In this document: positions 32,961 to 42,012 of the stretch, in pieces
Position numbering within the stretch: the first letter of the stretch is position 1
How the letters are laid out: the number at the start of each line of letters is the position of its first letter
Assembly: GCA_910577925.1 (NCBI GenBank)
Contig: CAJTOI010000017.1
Location: forward strand, 1-64,000
Source: an uncultured Roseburia sp.
Lineage (GTDB): Bacteria; Bacillota; Clostridia; Lachnospirales; Lachnospiraceae
Reading direction: 5' to 3'
DNA: 64,000 nucleotides
Position numbers and translations under genes: made by a program
Notes under the pieces: generated by a model
What the model saw: the letters and a program-made list of their open reading frames with translations, nothing else
Database searches by the model: none
What the model was told of the DNA's origin: nothing

Positions 32961-33782
32961 ATGTTTGAACAGATTTTTGAGAACGTTCGTCGGAAATCGC
33001 CCCTGGTCCACAATATCACAAACTATGTCACGGTCAATGACTGTGCAAATATGCTGCTGGCCTGCGGCGGATCACCGATTATGGCGGACGAGTTGGAGGA
33101 GGCTGCAGACATCACTGCCGTCTGCGGCGGACTGGTGATCAATATCGGAACCTTAAATCGGCGCACGATTCCCGCCATGTATGCCGCCGGAAAGCGTGCC
33201 AACGAGCTGGGCCATCCCGCGGTGTTAGACCCGGTGGGAGCCGGGGCGTCCGAACTGCGTACGGACACGGCTCTTGCGCTGATGAAAGAGGTGAAGTTTG
33301 CGGTCATTCGGGGAAACATTTCGGAGATCAGGACTCTGGCCTGCGGCAGCGGCACAACCAAAGGAGTGGACGCCGATGCGGCGGACAGAGTAACGGATGA
33401 TAACCTGGATGAGACGGTATCCCTTGCCCGGGGCCTCGCCCGGCGTACAGGGGCAGTCGTCGTCATCACAGGGGCGATCGACGTTGTAGCAAACGGGGAG
33501 CGGGCCTTCTGTATCCGCAACGGCCATCCCATGATGTCCGCGGTCACCGGTACCGGCTGTCAGCTCTCCGCCTTGACGGCGGCTTTCGTCACCGCGAACC
33601 CCGGTCAAACCTTAGAGGCGGCTGCGGCCGCCGTGTGCGCCATGGGATTGTGCGGAGAGATCGCCCATAAGCGTCTGACGGAAGCAGACGGCAACGCCTC
33701 CTACCGAAATTATATCATCGACGCCATGTACCGCCTGACGCCGGCGGCATTGGAGAAGGGAGCAAACTATGAAGTGCGATAA
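32961..33782 (+). CDS. thiM: Hydroxyethylthiazole kinase
   Basis: Phosphorylates salvaged 4-methyl-5-(2-hydroxyethyl)thiazole for thiamine synthesis. The 273 residues contain SPLVHNITNYVTVNDCANMLLACGGSPIM, VLDPVGAGAS and the ribokinase-like ATP site AVTGTGCQLSALTAAF with the catalytic Cys. AAAGGAG lies before the ATG at 32961. It overlaps thiE by 14 bases. The operon has only salvage and joining genes (thiM, thiE, thiD); no thiC or thiazole-synthesis genes are here. Confidence 0.96.
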   Translation: MFEQIFENVRRKSPLVHNITNYVTVNDCANMLLACGGSPIMADELEEAADITAVCGGLVINIGTLNRRTIPAMYAAGKRANELGHPAVLDPVGAGASELRTDTALALMKEVKFAVIRGNISEIRTLACGSGTTKGVDADAADRVTDDNLDETVSLARGLARRTGAVVVITGAIDVVANGERAFCIRNGHPMMSAVTGTGCQLSALTAAFVTANPGQTLEAAAAAVCAMGLCGEIAHKRLTEADGNASYRNYIIDAMYRLTPAALEKGANYEVR

Positions 33783-34461
33783 GCGGCATATGCTGCTCTA
33801 CGCCGTCACCGACCGTGCCTGGACCGGGAGACAAACGCTGTATGAGCAGGTGGAGGCAGCGCTGCGGGGCGGCGTGACCTGTGTGCAGCTTCGGGAGAAG
33901 GAACTGGACGAGGCAGCGTTCCTGCGGGAGGCCGGGGAGATCTGCGGCCTGTGCCGCCGGTACGGCATACCGTTTATCGTGAATGACAACGTGGACATTG
34001 CTATTGCCTGCGGCGCGGACGGAATCCATGTAGGCCAGGAGGACATGGAGGCGGCGGAAGTCCGCCGTCGGGTGGGAGAACATATGATTTTAGGCGTTTC
34101 CGTCCACACGGTGGAGGAGGCCCGAAAGGCGGTAGAAAACGGTGCGGATTACCTGGGACTGGGGGCGGTTTTCCCTACCGTTACCAAGACTGACGCGGAT
34201 CGGATGCCGAATGACACCCTGCGGGCCATCCGCGGCGCAGTGGAGGTCCCCGTTGTAGCCATCGGCGGTATCAACGAGGGCAATCTTCTCAAATTGTCAG
34301 GAAGCGGTGTGGACGGCGTGGCTCTGGTGTCGTCTATCTTTTCCGCGGAGGATATTGAAGCGCGCTGCCGGGGGCTGCGCGCGCTGTCAGAGGGGATGGT
34401 GAGCGCTGCGTGCATTGTCAAGGGAGATGGTGAGCGCATGAGAAACTGCGCGCCTCAATAA
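33769..34461 (+). CDS. thiE: Thiamine-phosphate synthase
   Basis: Joins HMP-pyrophosphate and thiazole phosphate to make thiamine phosphate. The 230-residue TIM barrel has YAVTDRAW, GGVTCVQLREKELDE, PFIVNDNVDIAIACGADGIHVGQEDM, GVSVHTVEEA, LGLGAVFPTVTKTDA and VVAIGGINEGN. The start lies inside the end of thiM, with GGGAG before it. The C-terminal extension after the barrel is slightly longer than usual. Confidence 0.96.
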   Translation: MKCDKRHMLLYAVTDRAWTGRQTLYEQVEAALRGGVTCVQLREKELDEAAFLREAGEICGLCRRYGIPFIVNDNVDIAIACGADGIHVGQEDMEAAEVRRRVGEHMILGVSVHTVEEARKAVENGADYLGLGAVFPTVTKTDADRMPNDTLRAIRGAVEVPVVAIGGINEGNLLKLSGSGVDGVALVSSIFSAEDIEARCRGLRALSEGMVSAACIVKGDGERMRNCAPQ

Positions 34462-34484
34462 AAGAATGAAAGGGAGATAAGGCA

Positions 34485-35291
34485 ATGAAAACAGCATTGA
34501 CAATCGCGGGAACCGATCCCAGCGGAGGCGCGGGGATACAGGCCGACCTGAAAACAATGACGATGAACGGCATTTTTGCCATGAGCGCGGTCACTGCACT
34601 GGTAGCCCAGAATACCACCGGCGTACGGGAAATTGTCGAAGTGACGCCCGAATTTCTGGGGCAGCAGATCGACGCGGTGTTTGAGGATATTCCGCCCGAC
34701 GCGGTGAAAATCGGCATGACATCATCCTGCGAGTTGATTGAGACCATCGCGGAGCGTCTCCGTTTCCATCGTGCAAAAAATATCGTCGTGGACCCGGTAA
34801 TGGTGGCGACCAGCGGTGACCGGCTGATTTCCCGGGAGGCGGAAGAAATGCTGAAAACCTGTCTGTTTCCGCTGGCGGCCGTGGTGACGCCCAACATACC
34901 GGAGGCGGAAATTTTGTCCGGCATGACAATCCGCAGCAAAGCGGATATGGAGGCCGCGGCGGAACACATCGGTGCGGCTTACGGCTGTGCCGTTCTGCTC
35001 AAAGGCGGGCACAGTGTGAACGAAGCAAACGATTTTCTCTATGCGGACGGCGTGGGAACGTGGTTTAGCGGAAAGCATATTGACAATCCCAACACCCATG
35101 GCACCGGCTGTACGTTATCCAGCGCCATTGCCGCTAATCTGGCCAAAGGGTTTGACCTGCCCGCATCGATCCGGCGCGGAAAGGATTATCTTTCCGGCGC
35201 GTTAGAGGCCATGCTGGATCTGGGACATGGCAGGGGGCCGATGCAGCATAATTTTAACCTGACCGGTGAATTTGCAGAGAAGGGGCGGTGA
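34485..35291 (+). CDS. thiD: Hydroxymethylpyrimidine/phosphomethylpyrimidine kinase
   Basis: Phosphorylates HMP and HMP-P. The 268 residues show the signature TIAGTDPSGGAGIQADLKTM, VVDPVMVATSGDRL, VVTPNIPEAEILSG, LLKGGHS and the ATP site NTHGTGCTLSSAIAANLAKG. It is the third gene of the riboswitch-controlled operon. No terminator is evident after it. Confidence 0.96.
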   Translation: MKTALTIAGTDPSGGAGIQADLKTMTMNGIFAMSAVTALVAQNTTGVREIVEVTPEFLGQQIDAVFEDIPPDAVKIGMTSSCELIETIAERLRFHRAKNIVVDPVMVATSGDRLISREAEEMLKTCLFPLAAVVTPNIPEAEILSGMTIRSKADMEAAAEHIGAAYGCAVLLKGGHSVNEANDFLYADGVGTWFSGKHIDNPNTHGTGCTLSSAIAANLAKGFDLPASIRRGKDYLSGALEAMLDLGHGRGPMQHNFNLTGEFAEKGR

Positions 35292-35440
35292 AACCCACAG
35301 ACCGGTTTTCAGTAAGAAAAATTACGATTTTCACGGAATATAATATAAATGACAGAAATTTGTGCTATGATAGAGGCGCCCTTGCCAATCGAGGGGCAAT
35401 GGATCAGGAACAGAAAACGCACCATGGGGAGGATATCAGT

Positions 35441-36166
35441 ATGACGAATATCGAACGGTTTGTACAGATGGTAGAGGAATCCGATCATATTGTCTTTTTC
35501 GGCGGCGCCGGAGTGTCGACCGAGAGCGGAATCCCGGATTTCCGCAGTGTGGACGGGCTGTATAACCAGAAATACGATTATCCGCCGGAGACGATTTTAA
35601 GCCATTCCTTCTATATAAATAATACGGAGGAATTTTATCGGTTTTACCGCGACAAAATGCTCTGCCTGGATGCAAAGCCGAATATCACGCACAAAAAGCT
35701 GGCGGAGCTTGAGGCGGCGGGAAAGCTTGCCGCAGTCATAACGCAGAATATCGACGGCCTGCATCAGGCGGCGGGCAGCAAGCGGGTGCTCGAACTGCAC
35801 GGAAGTGTGCACCGCAATTACTGCAGACGCTGCGGGAAGGGATTTGACGCGCGCTATGTGCTGGAATCGGACACGAAGATACCGCGCTGCGATGCGTGCG
35901 GCGGCGACCTGAAGCCGGATGTCGTACTCTATGAGGAGGGACTGGATCAGAAGACGTTAGAGGACGCGCTGTTTTACATCCGCCATGCGGATATGCTGAT
36001 TATCGGCGGGACCTCTCTGGCGGTTTATCCGGCGGCAGGGCTGATCCATGACTATCATGGGGATAAGCTGGTACTTATCAACAAGTCCGCCACGCCGATG
36101 GACGGCAGGGCGGACCTCGTGATACAGGCGGGACTCGGCGAAGTGTTCGGACAGGTGGAAGTGTGA
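35441..36166 (+). CDS. cobB: NAD-dependent protein deacylase (sirtuin)
   Basis: Removes acyl groups from lysines using NAD. The 241 residues have FFGGAGVSTESGIPDFRSVDGLY, TQNIDGLHQAAG, the catalytic His in LELHGSVHRNYC, a zinc site (CRRC and CDAC), PDVVLYEEGLD and IIGGTSLAVYPAAGLI. The start at 35441 follows GGGGAGG. The longer frame to 35288 runs back into thiD and is rejected. In acetyl-CoA synthetase-using bacteria this class controls acetylation of metabolic enzymes; targets here are unknown. Confidence 0.95.
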   Translation: MTNIERFVQMVEESDHIVFFGGAGVSTESGIPDFRSVDGLYNQKYDYPPETILSHSFYINNTEEFYRFYRDKMLCLDAKPNITHKKLAELEAAGKLAAVITQNIDGLHQAAGSKRVLELHGSVHRNYCRRCGKGFDARYVLESDTKIPRCDACGGDLKPDVVLYEEGLDQKTLEDALFYIRHADMLIIGGTSLAVYPAAGLIHDYHGDKLVLINKSATPMDGRADLVIQAGLGEVFGQVEV

Positions 36167-36218
36167 ATGCGAAAATATTGCATTTTGCGCACAGAGCGGC
36201 GTGGAAACGGAGGCAAAT

Positions 36219-37043
36219 ATGGCAAATTTATATGAGAGAACGGATATTTACGATCTGCTTGAGGATGAGGACAGGTACAATGGCGTGAAAAAGCACTGGG
36301 AGGCGGTGCTTGACGGGAAAGAGATTCGGACGTTTTACGATGTCTCGATCGGCACCGGAAATCTGACGCTGCCCCTGCTCGACCTCGGGGTAAAAGTGTA
36401 CGGTTCCGACCTGAGCGGGGAAATGCTCGATGCATGCGGCAAAAAGGCGGCTGCGCGCGGGCGCGAAATCGGGCTGCGCCAGTGTGATTTCCGCAGACTG
36501 ACAGAGAAACCGGCTGTGCAGCGGGAAGCGGAACGGCGGGATGAAAATACATCCGTACCGTTTCCGGAGAAGTTCGACTGTGTGGCGAGCACCGGAAACT
36601 CGCTGCCGTATGTGACAAATGAGGAGGTCATACAGGTACTCGCGCAGATGGACGCGCTGGTGGCGCCCGGCGGTTCTCTGTATTACGATATGCGCAACTG
36701 GGATAAAATACTGCGGGACAGACGGCGTTTTTATCTGTATAATCCGGTATTCCGGGACGATACGCGGATTAATCTGATGCAGGTGTGGGATTACCATACG
36801 GATGACTCAATGACATTTCACCTGCTGTACACATTTGAAAAAGAGAACCGGATTTTCGGGAAGGAGCAGTTTGAAGAGCATTATTTCCCGGTGAGACGGG
36901 AGCTTTTGCTCGACAAGATAAAAGAGATGGGTTATCGGGATATCCGGCTGCTCTGCCATCCGGCTTATGTCACGGACATGGATGCCGGTGAGGCGGACTG
37001 GTACTGTGTGATTGCGGGGAAGAAGCAGGGTTCGTGTGCCTGA
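36219..37043 (+). CDS. Class I SAM-dependent methyltransferase
   Basis: The 274 residues have a Rossmann-type SAM site (FYDVSIGTGNLTLPLLDLGVKVYGSDLSGEML) and VASTGNSLPYVTNEE after it. The C-terminal beta-rich extension (YHTDDSMTFHLLYTFE) resembles glycine/sarcosine-type or other small-molecule methyltransferases. The substrate cannot be inferred. GGAGG precedes the ATG at 36219. Neighbours give no clue. Confidence 0.85.
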   Translation: MANLYERTDIYDLLEDEDRYNGVKKHWEAVLDGKEIRTFYDVSIGTGNLTLPLLDLGVKVYGSDLSGEMLDACGKKAAARGREIGLRQCDFRRLTEKPAVQREAERRDENTSVPFPEKFDCVASTGNSLPYVTNEEVIQVLAQMDALVAPGGSLYYDMRNWDKILRDRRRFYLYNPVFRDDTRINLMQVWDYHTDDSMTFHLLYTFEKENRIFGKEQFEEHYFPVRRELLLDKIKEMGYRDIRLLCHPAYVTDMDAGEADWYCVIAGKKQGSCA

Positions 37044-37077
37044 CAAAGGCTTATTAAGTGCAGAAACGGAGGATTTT

Positions 37078-37269
37078 ATGGACAAATATCATGTGGGGGA
37101 CGTCGTGCGCCTCAAAAAACAGCACCCCTGCGGGAGCAGCGAGTGGGAGATCCTGCGTGTCGGCGCGGATTTCCGGCTCAAATGCATGGGGTGCGGACAT
37201 CAGGTTATGATTGCGAGGAAACTGGTGGAGAAAAACACAAAAGAAATTCACAAAAAACTTGAAACATAA
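37078..37269 (+). CDS. DUF951 family small protein
   Basis: A 63-residue protein starting MDKYHVGDVVRLKKQHPCGSSEWEILRVGADFRLKCMGCGHQVMI. Conserved Cys residues (PCG and CMGCG) suggest zinc or nucleic-acid binding. It lies just before rpsF, as in Bacillus (YyzM). The rpsF promoter -35 box overlaps its last codons. Confidence 0.88.
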   Translation: MDKYHVGDVVRLKKQHPCGSSEWEILRVGADFRLKCMGCGHQVMIARKLVEKNTKEIHKKLET

Positions 37270-37287
37270 GGGAAAACATGCTATAGT
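37259..37287 (+). promoter_or_regulatory. Promoter of rpsF-ssb-rpsR
   Basis: TTGAAA at 37259-37264, 17 bases, TATAGT at 37282-37287. The leader (about 37294-37368) contains a GC-rich hairpin (GCCGC...GCGGGC), where S6:S18 autoregulatory structures are known in many bacteria. Confidence 0.75.
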
Positions 37288-37368
37288 AGAGACTCGTGAT
37301 ATATTATTAATTAATCCTTGCTCGCCGCGCAGGCAGCGGGCCAGAGACCAGAAGGAGGAAACATTCGC

Positions 37369-37659
37369 ATGAACAAGTATGAATTGGCACTCGTAGTCAG
37401 TGCAAAGATCGAAGACGATGCGAGAACTGCTACCGTAGAGAAAGCAAAAGAGTACATCACTCGTGCCGGCGGCAACATCACAGAGGTGGAGGAGACCGGC
37501 AAGAAGAGACTGGCATACGAGATTCAGAAGATGAACGAAGGCTATTACTACTTTATTCAGTTTGAGGCGGCTTCTACCGTGCCGGCGGCAGTTGAGCAGG
37601 ATGTCCGCATTATGGACAACGTTCTTCGTTTCTTATGCGTTAGAAAAGACGAGGCATAA
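37369..37659 (+). CDS. rpsF: 30S ribosomal protein S6
   Basis: This 96-residue protein of the 30S platform binds S18. It starts MNKYELALVVSAKIEDD, with VEETGKKRLAYEIQKMNEGYYYFIQF and IMDNVLRFLCVR. A strong AAGGAGG precedes it. First gene of the conserved rpsF-ssb-rpsR operon. Confidence 0.97.
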   Translation: MNKYELALVVSAKIEDDARTATVEKAKEYITRAGGNITEVEETGKKRLAYEIQKMNEGYYYFIQFEAASTVPAAVEQDVRIMDNVLRFLCVRKDEA

Positions 37660-37679
37660 TAGAGAGGAAATCAAATCGT

Positions 37680-38123
37680 ATGAATAAAGTTATTCTTATG
37701 GGACGATTGACCAGAGACCCGGAAGTACGTTACTCCCAGGGCGAACAGGCAACGGCGGTCGCTCGCTATACACTGGCGGTTGACAGGAGGTTCCGCAGAG
37801 ACGCGGATCAGCAGACCGCAGATTTTATCGGATGCGTGGCATTCGGCAAGCTGGGTGAATTTGCAGAGAGATATCTCCGCAAGGGAACCAAGGTCGTTGT
37901 GTCCGGACGGATTCAGACCGGCAGCTATACCAACAGGGACGGACAGAAAGTGTATACGACGGACGTTGTCGTGGAAGAATGTGAATTTGCAGAGAGCAAG
38001 AATGCCGGCGGAGAGAGCTCCGGAGGCTTCACACCTTCCGAGAGACCGTCGCCGAGCAGTGCGGCGGGAGACGGTTTTATGAATATTCCGGACGGAATTG
38101 ACGAAGAGTTGCCGTTTAATTAA
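37680..38123 (+). CDS. ssb: Single-stranded DNA-binding protein
   Basis: Coats single-stranded DNA in replication and repair. The 147 residues have an N-terminal OB fold (MNKVILMGRLTRDPEVRY ... FIGCVAFGKLGEFAERYLRKGTKVVVSGRIQTGSY) and an acidic tail ending DGIDEELPFN, the protein-interaction tip. Confidence 0.97.
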   Translation: MNKVILMGRLTRDPEVRYSQGEQATAVARYTLAVDRRFRRDADQQTADFIGCVAFGKLGEFAERYLRKGTKVVVSGRIQTGSYTNRDGQKVYTTDVVVEECEFAESKNAGGESSGGFTPSERPSPSSAAGDGFMNIPDGIDEELPFN

Positions 38124-38164
38124 TGGGGACTACGGATACGAGATTTTAACAGGAGGTAATTATC

Positions 38165-38428
38165 ATGGCTTTCAATAAAGCAGCAGACAAAGAAGGCGCG
38201 CCGATGAAGAGACGCCCGATGCATAGAAGAAAAAAAGTTTGTGTATTCTGCGGAAAAGACAATGTAATTGATTACAAGGATACCAACAAGTTAAAGAGAT
38301 ATATCTCTGAGAGAGGAAAGATTCTTCCGCGCCGTATCACAGGAAACTGTGCAAAGCATCAGAGAGCGCTTACCGCAGCAATCAAGAGAGCGCGTCACGT
38401 GGCATTAATGCCTTATGTATGTGAATAG
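38165..38428 (+). CDS. rpsR: 30S ribosomal protein S18
   Basis: An 87-residue basic protein with VCVFCGKDNVIDYKDTNKLKRYISERGKILPRRITGNCAKHQR. The CVFC and NCAKH residues make it the zinc-binding (C+) form. GGAGG precedes it. The operon ends at a terminator. Confidence 0.97.
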   Translation: MAFNKAADKEGAPMKRRPMHRRKKVCVFCGKDNVIDYKDTNKLKRYISERGKILPRRITGNCAKHQRALTAAIKRARHVALMPYVCE

Positions 38429-38483
38429 GCAAAGCCTATCACAGTGAATAGACGTTTTTTATCGCAGATAAATAAAAATGGTT

Positions 38484-38521
38484 CGGGCCGTTGCACGGGA
38501 AATTGCAGCGGCCCGTTTTTT
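38484..38521 (+). terminator. Terminator of the rpsF-ssb-rpsR operon
   Basis: A 12-bp stem (CGGGCCGTTGCA with TGCAGCGGCCCG) followed by six T. Confidence 0.88.
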
Positions 38522-38679
38522 GTCTGCCGCACGGTGTGGGCACGGATTGGAACCCGGCCGGGGGAATTCTTAATTTTGTGTTTATTTGCTTGGCAATTAT
38601 GGCAGAATCATATAATATAATGGTTGAAAACAGGCCGAAATGCCTGTGAACGGAGAAGACGGATGGCAGGAGGCAGCGG

Positions 38680-39405
38680 ATGGGAGAAAGCAGAAGATGG
38701 GCAGTGATATGGGCGGCGGCTTTGCTGACAGCGGCCGGCTGCGGGGAGAAAGATAATACGGCCGGAGCGGACATGCCGGGGGAAAATGATACGGCTGTAG
38801 CCGGTGAAACAAAGCGGGAAGAGGAAAACTTTGTGCAGGAGCTTGAAGAGCAGTTTCTGTCCGCCGGGGATGACGTTGACGGTTCCGAGACGGAAGTCGT
38901 GTACGCCGAGACGGAAGAATATCCGGCGCTGGCAGAATTTTTGGCGGAATATTACCGGGTGCCGGAGGAACAGCTTGCGCAGACGAGATATTATTATAAC
39001 TATATTGACTTAAACGATGACGGGACAAACGAGATTTTTGCGGTGGCAGTCGGGGAATATACCGAGACCGAAGCCGGGGGATATCCGGCGCTTATTCTCA
39101 GCACCGAAGGCGAAGACGGTTTTACCGTGTTTGAGGACTTTGCGGAGATTTCCACGCCGGTTATAATCAGCAGCCGCTCGACAAACGGACTGCGGGATAT
39201 TATTTTGGACACATACGGGCTGAGCATGGAATGGCACGGCTACCAGATCTGCCATTATCAGACGGAGGGCGGCTATCAGACAGATGCGAATGAGCTGGTG
39301 GACGCGCTGGAAATGTTTCCCTGCACGCAGATTTTATCGAATAATCTGATTGATGATATGGACCAGGGAAATTATATGACACTTGCCGGAGAAGGGGTGC
39401 GGTAA
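38680..39405 (+). CDS. Uncharacterised lipoprotein
   Basis: A 241-residue exported protein: signal (RWAVIWAAALLTAAGC, lipobox LTAAGC, Cys about 21), an acidic linker (about 25-80) and a C-terminal domain with a calcium-binding-like loop DLNDDGTNEIF. I do not recognise the family. TATAAT boxes near 38611 form the likely promoter. It stands alone between rpsR and gdpP. Confidence 0.75.
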   Translation: MGESRRWAVIWAAALLTAAGCGEKDNTAGADMPGENDTAVAGETKREEENFVQELEEQFLSAGDDVDGSETEVVYAETEEYPALAEFLAEYYRVPEEQLAQTRYYYNYIDLNDDGTNEIFAVAVGEYTETEAGGYPALILSTEGEDGFTVFEDFAEISTPVIISSRSTNGLRDIILDTYGLSMEWHGYQICHYQTEGGYQTDANELVDALEMFPCTQILSNNLIDDMDQGNYMTLAGEGVR

Positions 39406-39433
39406 TCGCACGCAGTAACTGCGGAAAAAATAC

Positions 39434-39462
39434 TTTATATCATGGCTGCAAAATGGTATAAT
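39434..39462 (+). promoter_or_regulatory. Promoter of gdpP-rplI-dnaB
   Basis: A weak -35 (TTTATA), 17 bases, then an extended -10 TGG-TATAAT ending at 39462. Confidence 0.65.
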
Positions 39463-39517
39463 TGATGTTAAGTAATTATTCTGGCGATATTGTTTTCTGG
39501 ATAAGTGGAGGCAGAAT

Positions 39518-41569
39518 TTGAAGAAAAAAAACGTAAGATTTAAGGGGAAATTGCGGATTTATATGTGTTTGCCGCTGTTTCTCACAATCCCTCTAATCGG
39601 TATCAATATCTTTGTATATTTTGATAATTATACATCAGGAGCCGTGTTTTCCGGGTTTGTTTTAGTGTATTTTGCGGTTATGCTGTTTGCCTATCTACAT
39701 AATAAGCCGCGTCTGGTGGATGAAATGATAACGTTTGCCGCACAATACGGAACCGTGCAGAAACAGCTGCTCAACGAGTTTGAAATCCCTTACGCACTGG
39801 TGGATTACAATGCAAAGATCTTATGGGTCAACAAACGCTTTACCGAGTTGACCGGTAAGGATAAACAGTTTCACAAGTCGATCAGCGTGATTTTCCCGAC
39901 GCTGACAAAGGAGATTCTGCGGAAGACGGAGGAGGCCAGCCAGCATCTGACGCTCGACGACAGGGATTTCCGCGTTGTGATGCGGCGTATTTATTTTGAT
40001 ACGATGGCGGAGGGAAGCGACATTATTTCCATGGATGCAAACGACGAGTACCTGACTGCCGTGTATCTGTTTGACGAGACAAAGCTCAGTCACTATATCC
40101 GGGAGAATGAGGAGCAGCGTCTGGTGACAGGACTTGTGTATATCGACAATTATGACGAGGCTCTTGACAGCATTGAGGACGTCAAGCGTTCTCTGCTGGT
40201 GGCGCTCATTGACCGGAAGGTGAACAAATATTTTGCGGAAATAGATGCCCTTGTCCGAAAGATAGAGAAGGACAGATATTTTGTTGTATTTAAGAACAAA
40301 TATCTCGAACAGCTGCGGGAAGACCGTTTCAGCCTGATCGAGGATGTAAAGACGGTCAGGGTCGGCAACGAGATGGCGGTCACGCTCAGTATCGGAATCG
40401 GCGGCGGAGGGGACAGCTATGCGCAGAACTATGAATACGCGCATATGTCTATTGATCTCGCGCTGGGGCGCGGCGGAGATCAGGTTGTTGTCCGTGAGGG
40501 TGAGGATGTCTGCTATTACGGCGGTAAGACACAGCAGGTGGAGCGCAACACCCGTGTGAAGGCGCGTGTCAAAGCGCACGCGCTGCGGGAAATCATTCAG
40601 AGCAAAGAGCACGTGATTGTCATGGGACACAGCATCAGTGATGTGGACTGTCTCGGGGCTGCGGTAGGCGTGTACTGTGCGGCCCGTATGCTCGGCAAGA
40701 AGGCGCAGATTGTTGTAAATGAGGTGACGTCGTCCTTAAGACCGCTGGTCGACGGTTTTTCCATAGAAAAAGGGTATCCGGCGGATCTCTTTATACGGAG
40801 TGACGAAGCGATGCTTTTGACGAACCGGGATACGCTCCTGATGGTGGTGGATGTGAACCGTCCGAGCCATACCGAGTGCCCGGAGCTTTTGCGGCGCACC
40901 GATACCGTCTGTGTGTTTGATCATCACAGGCAGGGAAGTGAGATTATCGAAGGTCCGGTGCTTTCTTATGTGGAACCCTACGCATCAAGCGCCTGTGAGA
41001 TGATTGCGGAAGTATTACAGTATTTTCCGGAAAATATTAAACTGGAGCCTCATGAGGCAGACTGTATTTATGCGGGCATACTCATTGACACCAACAATTT
41101 TATGACTAAGACAGGCGTGCGGACTTTTGAGGCGGCGGCGTATCTGCGCAGAGCCGGTGCGGAAGTGACGAGAGTGCGCAAGATGCTGCGGAACGATATG
41201 TCGGCTTACAAGGCGAGGGCGGAGGCAGTGCGCCATGCCGAGGTTTACCGCGGCTGCTTTGCCATTTCCATCTGTCCGGCGGACAATGTGGAAAGCCCGA
41301 CAATCGTATGTGCGCAGGCGGCAAACGAGCTGCTGAATATCGTGGGAATCAAGGCGTCTTTTGTGCTGACGGAATATCAGAGCAAAATCTATGTCAGCTC
41401 CCGCTCAATCGACGAGATTAACGTGCAGCTCATTATGGAGCGGCTCGGAGGGGGAGGCCATCTGAGTGTGGCCGGGGCCCAGCTGACCGACTGTTCCGTG
41501 ATGCAGGCCAAACATATCATTGAGGACACTATCGACGAGATGTTAAAAGAAGGAGATATCAAAGATTGA
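39518..41569 (+). CDS. gdpP: Cyclic-di-AMP phosphodiesterase GdpP
   Basis: Membrane-bound enzyme that hydrolyses c-di-AMP. The 683 residues run: two N-terminal membrane segments (about 12-60), a PAS domain (about 75-160), a degenerate GGDEF domain (about 190-330; the signature region is SIGIGGGGDSY) and DHH-DHHA1 (about 360-680). The latter has GHSISDVDCLGA (metal ligands His371, Asp375, Asp377), DHHR, ILIDTNNFMTKTG and ERLGGGGHLSVAGAQ. It starts at a TTG with GTGGAGG before it. rplI begins within its stop codon (TTGA). The gdpP-rplI-dnaB order is conserved in Firmicutes. Confidence 0.95.
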   Translation: MKKKNVRFKGKLRIYMCLPLFLTIPLIGINIFVYFDNYTSGAVFSGFVLVYFAVMLFAYLHNKPRLVDEMITFAAQYGTVQKQLLNEFEIPYALVDYNAKILWVNKRFTELTGKDKQFHKSISVIFPTLTKEILRKTEEASQHLTLDDRDFRVVMRRIYFDTMAEGSDIISMDANDEYLTAVYLFDETKLSHYIRENEEQRLVTGLVYIDNYDEALDSIEDVKRSLLVALIDRKVNKYFAEIDALVRKIEKDRYFVVFKNKYLEQLREDRFSLIEDVKTVRVGNEMAVTLSIGIGGGGDSYAQNYEYAHMSIDLALGRGGDQVVVREGEDVCYYGGKTQQVERNTRVKARVKAHALREIIQSKEHVIVMGHSISDVDCLGAAVGVYCAARMLGKKAQIVVNEVTSSLRPLVDGFSIEKGYPADLFIRSDEAMLLTNRDTLLMVVDVNRPSHTECPELLRRTDTVCVFDHHRQGSEIIEGPVLSYVEPYASSACEMIAEVLQYFPENIKLEPHEADCIYAGILIDTNNFMTKTGVRTFEAAAYLRRAGAEVTRVRKMLRNDMSAYKARAEAVRHAEVYRGCFAISICPADNVESPTIVCAQAANELLNIVGIKASFVLTEYQSKIYVSSRSIDEINVQLIMERLGGGGHLSVAGAQLTDCSVMQAKHIIEDTIDEMLKEGDIKD

Positions 41570-42012
41570 AAGTAATATTATTAGAAGATGTGAAAGCGCT
41601 CGGCAAGAAGGGCGAGGTTGTGAATGTCAGCGACGGATATGCGAGAAATGCCCTTTTTCCGAAGAAACTCGGTGTGGAGGCAACACCGAAGAACTTAAAC
41701 GACTTAAAGCTGCAGAATCAGCATGCGGATAAGGTGGCGCAGGAGAATTACGAGGCGGCGCTTGCGCTTGCAGAGGAGCTTAAAGATAAAAAGGTAGTGC
41801 TTAAGATGAAGGCGGGCGAGGGCGGACGTACCTTTGGGTCCGTCTCCACAAAAGAAATCGCAGCGGCGGTAAAGACGCAGCTCGGCATGGAGTTAGACAA
41901 GAAGAAAATGCAGCTGCCGGAGCCGATTCGAACCTTCGGCATGACGGAGGTGGCGATAAAGCTGCATCCGAAGGTAATCGGAACGTTTTCGGTACAGGTT
42001 GTGGAGGAATAA
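41566..42012 (+). CDS. rplI: 50S ribosomal protein L9
   Basis: A 148-residue protein with MKVILLEDVKALGKKGEVVNVSDGYARNALFPKKLG at the N-terminus, a connecting helix and the C-terminal GGRTFGSVSTKEIA domain. It starts at a TTG that overlaps the gdpP stop, and dnaB starts right after its stop. Confidence 0.97.
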   Translation: MKVILLEDVKALGKKGEVVNVSDGYARNALFPKKLGVEATPKNLNDLKLQNQHADKVAQENYEAALALAEELKDKKVVLKMKAGEGGRTFGSVSTKEIAAAVKTQLGMELDKKKMQLPEPIRTFGMTEVAIKLHPKVIGTFSVQVVEE

